A program made the translations under genes and the position numbers. From the NCBI RefSeq assembly GCF_963662255.1, contig NW_026912207.1, positions 143,501 to 207,500 on the forward strand: DNA of 64,000 bases, read 5' to 3'. Shown here in pieces: positions 59,298 to 64,000 of the stretch; position 1 is the first letter of the stretch, and every line of letters starts with the position of its first letter. The notes beneath the pieces were generated by a model. That model was not told the origin of the DNA and did no database searches. It saw only the letters and a program-made list of their open reading frames with translations. The DNA is from Cinclus cinclus. Its lineage: Eukaryota; Chordata; Aves; Passeriformes; Cinclidae.

Positions 59298-60676
59298 CTC
59301 GCAGCGAGCACGCTGCTCCTGGCTTTCGCTTCTGCCGCAACGAGCTCGCTACGAGCACTTTTCTTCTCAACCCTCTAGACCATTGCGTTCTGCTTTTCTT
59401 GTCTCGTGAATGGAGACGGAAAGCTTCTCGGCTACAATCTCGCCTAGAACAACTGCGGCTACACATTAAGCTCGCCCGGAACGCCCTGCTGAAACTTGCC
59501 TTCTGGCACCACATTCGCGGGGCAGCCGTCTTTCTTCGGCCACCTGCCAAGTGGCCCCATATCGCCGCGCTCGTTGCACTCCGCTTGTCAGATTGGCTTC
59601 CCGTGGCGCTGATTGCAGCCTGGCCAAATACTCGCGCTGCGGAGAGCTGTCTCGCAGACAATCATGATCCAGCATAGAAATTTGTCCTGCAATGTTCCCC
59701 CCTCTTTTCCCGCATTGTGCTGCTCTGATGAATGCCTTGAGCATGGAACGACTTAAGCCAGCAAGTATTCCTCGCCGGCCACCTCTCGCTGTGCAAGAGG
59801 TATGCCGTGGACCCTTGGAACGCTGCCAAGCAAAAAGCAGAGCAGTGACCATAAAAGCGAGGAGAGAGCATGCACGAAGCACACTAGTTCTGTCTAGTGC
59901 TTTCCGTGCAGAGAGGCGGCAAAGCTGAATGCCGTGCCAGAGCTTCACTTCTCGCTGGAGCACAGGAAGGCAAGAATGAAGAGGCAGAACACAGCCTTGG
60001 TTTCAGCAGCCTCCGGGGCTGCAAAAGTTCAGCAATAGCTCTGTCAAAGCAGAACTCGGCTGAGAATGCTCTCGCAGCTTGGGAAAGTTAGGCGCAGCTG
60101 TTGACCAGCTCTGCCCGTGGCCACAGGCTGCTTCTTCCACCTTCACTGTGGCAGAGCTTTTGCGGAACAGAGACGGCATTCTTCAAGGGCGTGTTCTCCA
60201 AGGTGCTGTGCAACAGAGCCTAGCACGCTGTCTCGCTGATCCTGGCTTTCGGCAAGCAGGCGTGCCAGACCGCCTACATTCTGCACTCTGGCAGCCTAGT
60301 TGCCAGCTTTCGGCAGCTGCTGTCCTAGCAAGGAAGCTCAGGGAGTCAAAGCCAGTGCCGGGCGGCACCTTTCTGCTTTGCCCGCCTAAGCGGCGCCACG
60401 CTCCCTCGGATACTGTGTCCTTTCCCTCTGCACTGCGTCTGCCGAGGTGCTCTGTGCCTCTCGGAGCAGAAGGGCAAAGGACAATGTTTTCCACGGCAGG
60501 GTAGAAATGGCATTGCTAGCAGGAAAGCTAGATGCCTTGGAACTGTCCCCTTAGCCCTTGCCACTCACTTCAGGCTCGTACGCTGAGCAGAACAGCCTGC
60601 TGTTCTGAAGCTTCGCTGGCTGCCGTTCGTGCCCAGACGCGATTTCCTTCCCAAGGAGGCGAAGCGCCGTCTACTT
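59298..60676 (+). repeat. Satellite unit 44, recombinant-looking
   Basis: Core haplotype G-A-C-G-C-C-C-T-G-G-G. The only unit that joins C877 to C914; every other C914 unit has G877. The two sites are 37 bp apart. Last unit of the derived domain. Confidence 0.95.
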
Positions 60677-62055
60677 CTCGCAGCGAGCACGCTGCTCCTG
60701 GCTTTCGCTTCTGCCGCAACGAGCTCGCTACGAGCACTTTTCTTCTCAACCCTCTAGACCATTGCGTTCTGCTTTTCTTGTCTCGTGAATGGAGACGGAA
60801 AGCTTCTCGGCTACAATCTCGCCTAGAACAGCTGCGGCTACACATTAAGCTCGCCCGGAACGCCCTGCTGAAACTTGCCTTCTGGCACCACATTCGCGGG
60901 GCAGCCGTCTTTCTTCGGCCACCTGCCAAGTGGCCCCATATCGCCGCGCTCGTTGCACTCCGCTTGTCAGATTGGCTTCCCGTGGCGCTGATTTCAGCCT
61001 GGCCAAATACTCGCGCTGCGGAGAGCTGTCTCGCAGACAATCATGATCAGGCATAGAAATTTGTCCTGCAATGTTCCCCCCTCTTTTCCCGCATTGTGCT
61101 GCTCTGATGAATGCCTTGAGCATGGAACGACTTAAGCCAGCAAGTATTCCTCGCCGGCCACCTCTCGCTGTGCAAGAGGTATGCCGTGGAGCCTTGGAAC
61201 GCTGCCAAGCAAAAAGCAGAGCAGTGACCATAAAAGCGAGGAGAGAGCATGCACGAAGCACACTAGTTCTGTCTAGTGCTTTCCGTGCAGAGAGGCGGCA
61301 AAGCTGAATGCCGTGCCAGAGCTTCACTTCTCGCTGGAGCACAGGAAGGCAAGAATGAAGAGGCAGAACACAGCCTTGGTTTCAGCTGCCTCCGGGGCTG
61401 CAAAAGTTCAGCAATAGCTCTGTCAAAGCAGAACTCGGCTGAGAATGCTCTCGCAGCTTGGGAAAGTTAGGCGCAGCTGTTGACCAGCTCTGCCCGTGGC
61501 CACAGGCTGCTTCTTCCACCTTCACTGTGGCAGAGCTTTTGCGGAACAGAGAGGGCATTCTTCAAGGGCGTGTTCTCCAAGGTGCTGTGAAACAGAGCCT
61601 AGCACGCTGTCTCGCTGATCCTGGCTTTCGGCAAGCAGGCGTGCCAGACCGCCTACATTCTGCACTCTGGCAGCCTAGTTGCCAGCTTTCGGCAGCTGCT
61701 GTCCTAGCAAGGAAGCTCAGGGAGTCAAAGCCAGTGCCGGGCGGCACCTTTCTGCTTTGCCCGCCTAAGCGGCGCCACGCTCCCTCGGATACTGTGTCCT
61801 TTCCCTCTGCACTGCGTCTGCCGAGGTGCTCTGTGCCTCTCGGAGCAGAAGGGCAAAGGACAATGTTTTCCACAGCAGGGTAGAAATGGCATTGCTAGCA
61901 GGAAAGCTAGATGCCTTGGAACTGTCCCCTTAGCCCTTGCCACTCACTTCAGGCTCGTACGCTGAGCAGAACAGCCTGCTGTTCTGAAGCTTCGCTGGCT
62001 GCCGTTCGTGCCCAGACGCCATTTCCTTCCCAAGGAGGCGAAGCGCCGTCTACTT
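60677..62055 (+). repeat. Satellite unit 45
   Basis: Core haplotype T-A-A-G-G-G-A-T-G-A-C with G155 and T711. The left part resembles unit 17 (TGATCA, G515) and the right part units 12-13 (A914, A1198). Confidence 0.95.
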
Positions 62056-63434
62056 CTCGCAGCGAGCACGCTGCTCCTGGCTTTCGCTTCTGCCGCAACG
62101 AGCTCGCTACGAGCACTTTTCTTCTCAACCCTCTAGACCATTGCGTTCTGCTTTTCTTGTCTCGTGAATGGAGACGGAAAGCTTCTCGGCTACAATCTCG
62201 CCTAGAACAACTGCGGCTACACATTAAGCTCGCCCGGAACGCCCTGCTGAAACTTGCCTTCTGGCACCACATTCGCGGGGCAGCCGTCTTTCTTCGGCCA
62301 CCTGCCAAGTGGCCCCATATCGCCGCGCTCGTTGCACTCCGCTTGTCAGATTGGCTTCCCGTGGCGCTGATTGCAGCCTGGCCAAATACTCGCGCTGCGG
62401 AGAGCTGTCTCGCAGACAATCATGATCCAGCATAGAAATTTGTCCTGCAATGTTCCCCCCTCTTTTCCCGCATTGTGCTGCTCTGATGAATGCCTTGAGC
62501 ATGGAACGACTTAAGCCAGCAAGTATTCCTCGCCGGCCACCTCTCGCTGTGCAAGAGGTATGCCGTGGAGCCTTGGAACGCTGCCAAGCAAAAAGCAGAG
62601 CAGTGACCATAAAAGCGAGGAGAGAGCATGCACGAAGCACACTAGTTCTGTCTAGTGCTTTCCGTGCAGAGAGGCGGCAAAGCTGAATGCCGTGCCAGAG
62701 CTTCACTTCTCGCTGGAGCACAGGAAGGCAAGAATGAAGAGGCAGAACACAGCCTTGGTTTCAGCAGCCTCCGGGGCTGCAAAAGTTCAGCAATAGCTCT
62801 GTCAAAGCAGAACTCGGCTGAGAATGCTCTCGCAGCTTGGGAAAGTTAGGCGCAGCTGTTGACCAGCTCTGCCCGTGGCCACAGGCTGCTTCTTCCACCT
62901 TCACTGTGGCAGAGCTTTTGCGGAACAGAGAGGGCATTCTTCAAGGGCGTGTTCTCCAAGGTGCTGTGAAACAGAGCCTAGCACGCTGTCTCGCTGATCC
63001 TGGCTTTCGGCAAGCAGGCGTGCCAGACCGCCTACATTCTGCACTCTGGCAGCCTAGTTGCCAGCTTTCGGCAGCTGCTGTCCTAGCAAGGAAGCTCAGG
63101 GAGTCAAAGCCAGTGCCGGGCGGCACCTTTCTGCTTTGCCCGCCTAAGCGGCGCCACGCTCCCTCGGATACTGTGTCCTTTCCCTCTGCACTGCGTCTGC
63201 CGAGGTGCTCTGTGCCTCTCGGAGCAGAAGGGCAAAGGACAATGTTTTCCACAGCAGGGTAGAAATGGCATTGCTAGCAGGAAAGCTAGATGCCTTGGAA
63301 CTGTCCCCTTAGCCCTTGCCACTCACTTCAGGCTCGTACGCTGAGCAGAACAGCCTGCTGTTCTGAAGCTTCGCTGGCTGCCGTTCGTGCCCAGACGCCA
63401 TTTCCTTCCCAAGGAGGCGAAGCGCCGTCTACTT
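62056..63434 (+). repeat. Satellite unit 46
   Basis: Core haplotype G-A-C-G-G-G-A-T-G-A-C. No private change noticed. Last complete unit. Confidence 0.95.
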
Positions 63435-64000
63435 CTCGCAGCGAGCACGCTGCTCCTGGCTTTCGCTTCTGCCGCAACGAGCTCGCTACGAGCACTTTTC
63501 TTCTCAACCCTCTAGACCATTGCGTTCTGCTTTTCTTGTCTCGTGAATGGAGACGGAAAGCTTCTCGGCTACAATCTCGCCTAGAACAGCTGCGGCTACA
63601 CATTAAGCTCGCCCGGAACGCCCTGCTGAAACTTGCCTTCTGGCACCACATTCGCGGGGCAGCCGTCTTTCTTCGGCCACCTGCCAAGTGGCCCCATATC
63701 GCCGCGCTCGTTGCACTCCGCTTGTCAGATTGGCTTCCCGTGGCGCTGATTGCAGCCTGGCCAAATACTCGCGCTGCGGAGAGCTGTCTCGCAGACAATC
63801 ATGATCCAGCATAGAAATTTGTCCTGCAATGTTCCCCCCTCTTTTCCCGCATTGTGCTGCTCTGATGAATGCCTTGAGCATGGAACGACTTAAGCCAGCA
63901 AGTATTCCTCGCCGGCCACCTCTCGCTGTGCAAGAGGTATGCCGTGGAGCCTTGGAACGCTGCCAAGCAAAAAGCAGAGCAGTGACCATAAAAGCGAGGA
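63435..64000 (+). repeat. Satellite unit 47, cut by the window edge
   Basis: First 566 bp only. States G318, A370, C373, G502, G515, with G155. The array continues past the right edge. Confidence 0.95.

Larger units (their letters stand above)
22065..60676 (+). repeat. Central domain, units 17-44, derived C914 family
   Basis: The C914 variant first appears in unit 17 and is last seen in unit 44. It is in 21 of these 28 units; the others (18, 21, 24, 32, 35, 40, 42) keep A914, always with C877. G1198 is found only on C914 units, so it most likely arose later within that family. Several multi-unit blocks are near-identical copies of each other, so this domain looks recently expanded compared with the left one. 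Confidence 0.85.
1..64000 (+). repeat. 1379-bp satellite array, 46 full units plus one partial
   Basis: The entire window repeats with a period of exactly 1379 bp, all copies in the same orientation, with no length change noticed in any unit and no unique sequence interrupting it. Each unit has single XbaI (unit positions 77-82), SpeI (586-591) and NheI (1218-1223) sites and two HindIII sites (124-129 and 1311-1316). About 46 positions vary. In the unit entries the 'core haplotype' gives the base at unit positions 318, 370, 373, 502, 515, 877, 914, 978, 1157, 1198 and 1344, in that order. Position 374 changes together with 373 (CA or AG). Composition is about 56% GC by sampled counting. Array size, period, homogeneity and lack of genes fit a eukaryotic nuclear satellite; the species and chromosome position are unknown. 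Both ends of the array lie outside the window. Confidence 0.98.
60677..64000 (+). repeat. Right domain, units 45-47, return of the A914 family
   Basis: Units 45 and 46 have A914 and A1198 as in the left domain; unit 47 is cut by the window edge before these sites. Units 45 and 47 carry G155, which makes a CAGCTG site otherwise seen only in units 13-15. Unit 45 also has T711, shared with units 4, 13 and 16. The domain therefore resembles units 12-15 more than the adjacent unit 44. Confidence 0.75.

Noticed and set aside
1..64000. CRISPR array or bacterial repeat locus
   Set aside because: The period is 1379 bp with no alternation of short repeats and unique spacers, and no cas-like genes.
1..64000. 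Assembly artefact from collapsed or duplicated repeats
   Set aside because: The units carry structured, linked variants and private changes rather than exact copies, which argues for real sequence, although local copy number still needs raw reads.
1..64000. Firm assignment to birds from the possible 41-42-bp substructure
   Set aside because: The short period is only hinted at, and the A-cluster/T-cluster spacing of known avian satellites is not clearly present.

Overview
The whole 64,000-base window is one head-to-tail tandem array of a 1379-bp satellite. There are 46 complete units and a 566-bp partial unit when the frame is set at base 1. Recurring landmarks fall at exact multiples of 1379 from end to end (an ATG in a common context at 1235 recurs 45 periods later at 63290), so I see no net insertion or deletion in any unit. 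All variation noticed is single-base substitution, about 46 variable positions per 1379, and most unit pairs look at least 99% identical. No gene, tRNA, rRNA, transposon, CRISPR array or unique flanking sequence was recognised, and neither edge of the array lies in the window.

This architecture is that of a eukaryotic nuclear satellite (centromeric, pericentromeric, subtelomeric, or sex-, micro- or B-chromosome heterochromatin). The species cannot be named from the sequence. The unit is about 56% GC and keeps about 78 CpG per 1379 bp, half of them in one 419-bp stretch across the arbitrary unit boundary.

Three levels of order are visible. (1) Inside the unit, short landmarks recur about 420-470 bp apart, which suggests the unit is an old, strongly diverged trimer of about 460-bp thirds, with hints of shorter 40-46-bp duplications. 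(2) Between units, linked variants define three domains: units 1-16 (1-22064), diverse, with an alpha/beta dimer pattern at units 5-6, 7-8 and 10-11; units 17-44 (22065-60676), dominated by a derived family with C at unit position 914 and often G at 1198; and units 45-47 (60677-64000), which return to the ancestral-like state. (3) Blocks of several units were copied locally: 2 units (5-6 to 7-8), 3 units (17-19 to 20-22), about 6.1 kb at an 8-unit offset (units 22-27 and 30-35), and about 3 kb at a 7-unit offset (35-36 and 42-43). This is the pattern expected from unequal exchange and gene conversion.

Long open frames occur on both strands of every unit, but they overlap one another, cross the unit boundary, resemble no family I know, and vary almost only at amino-acid-changing positions. 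I treat them as non-coding. Positions called 'unit position n' convert to window coordinates as 1379 x (k-1) + n for unit k.
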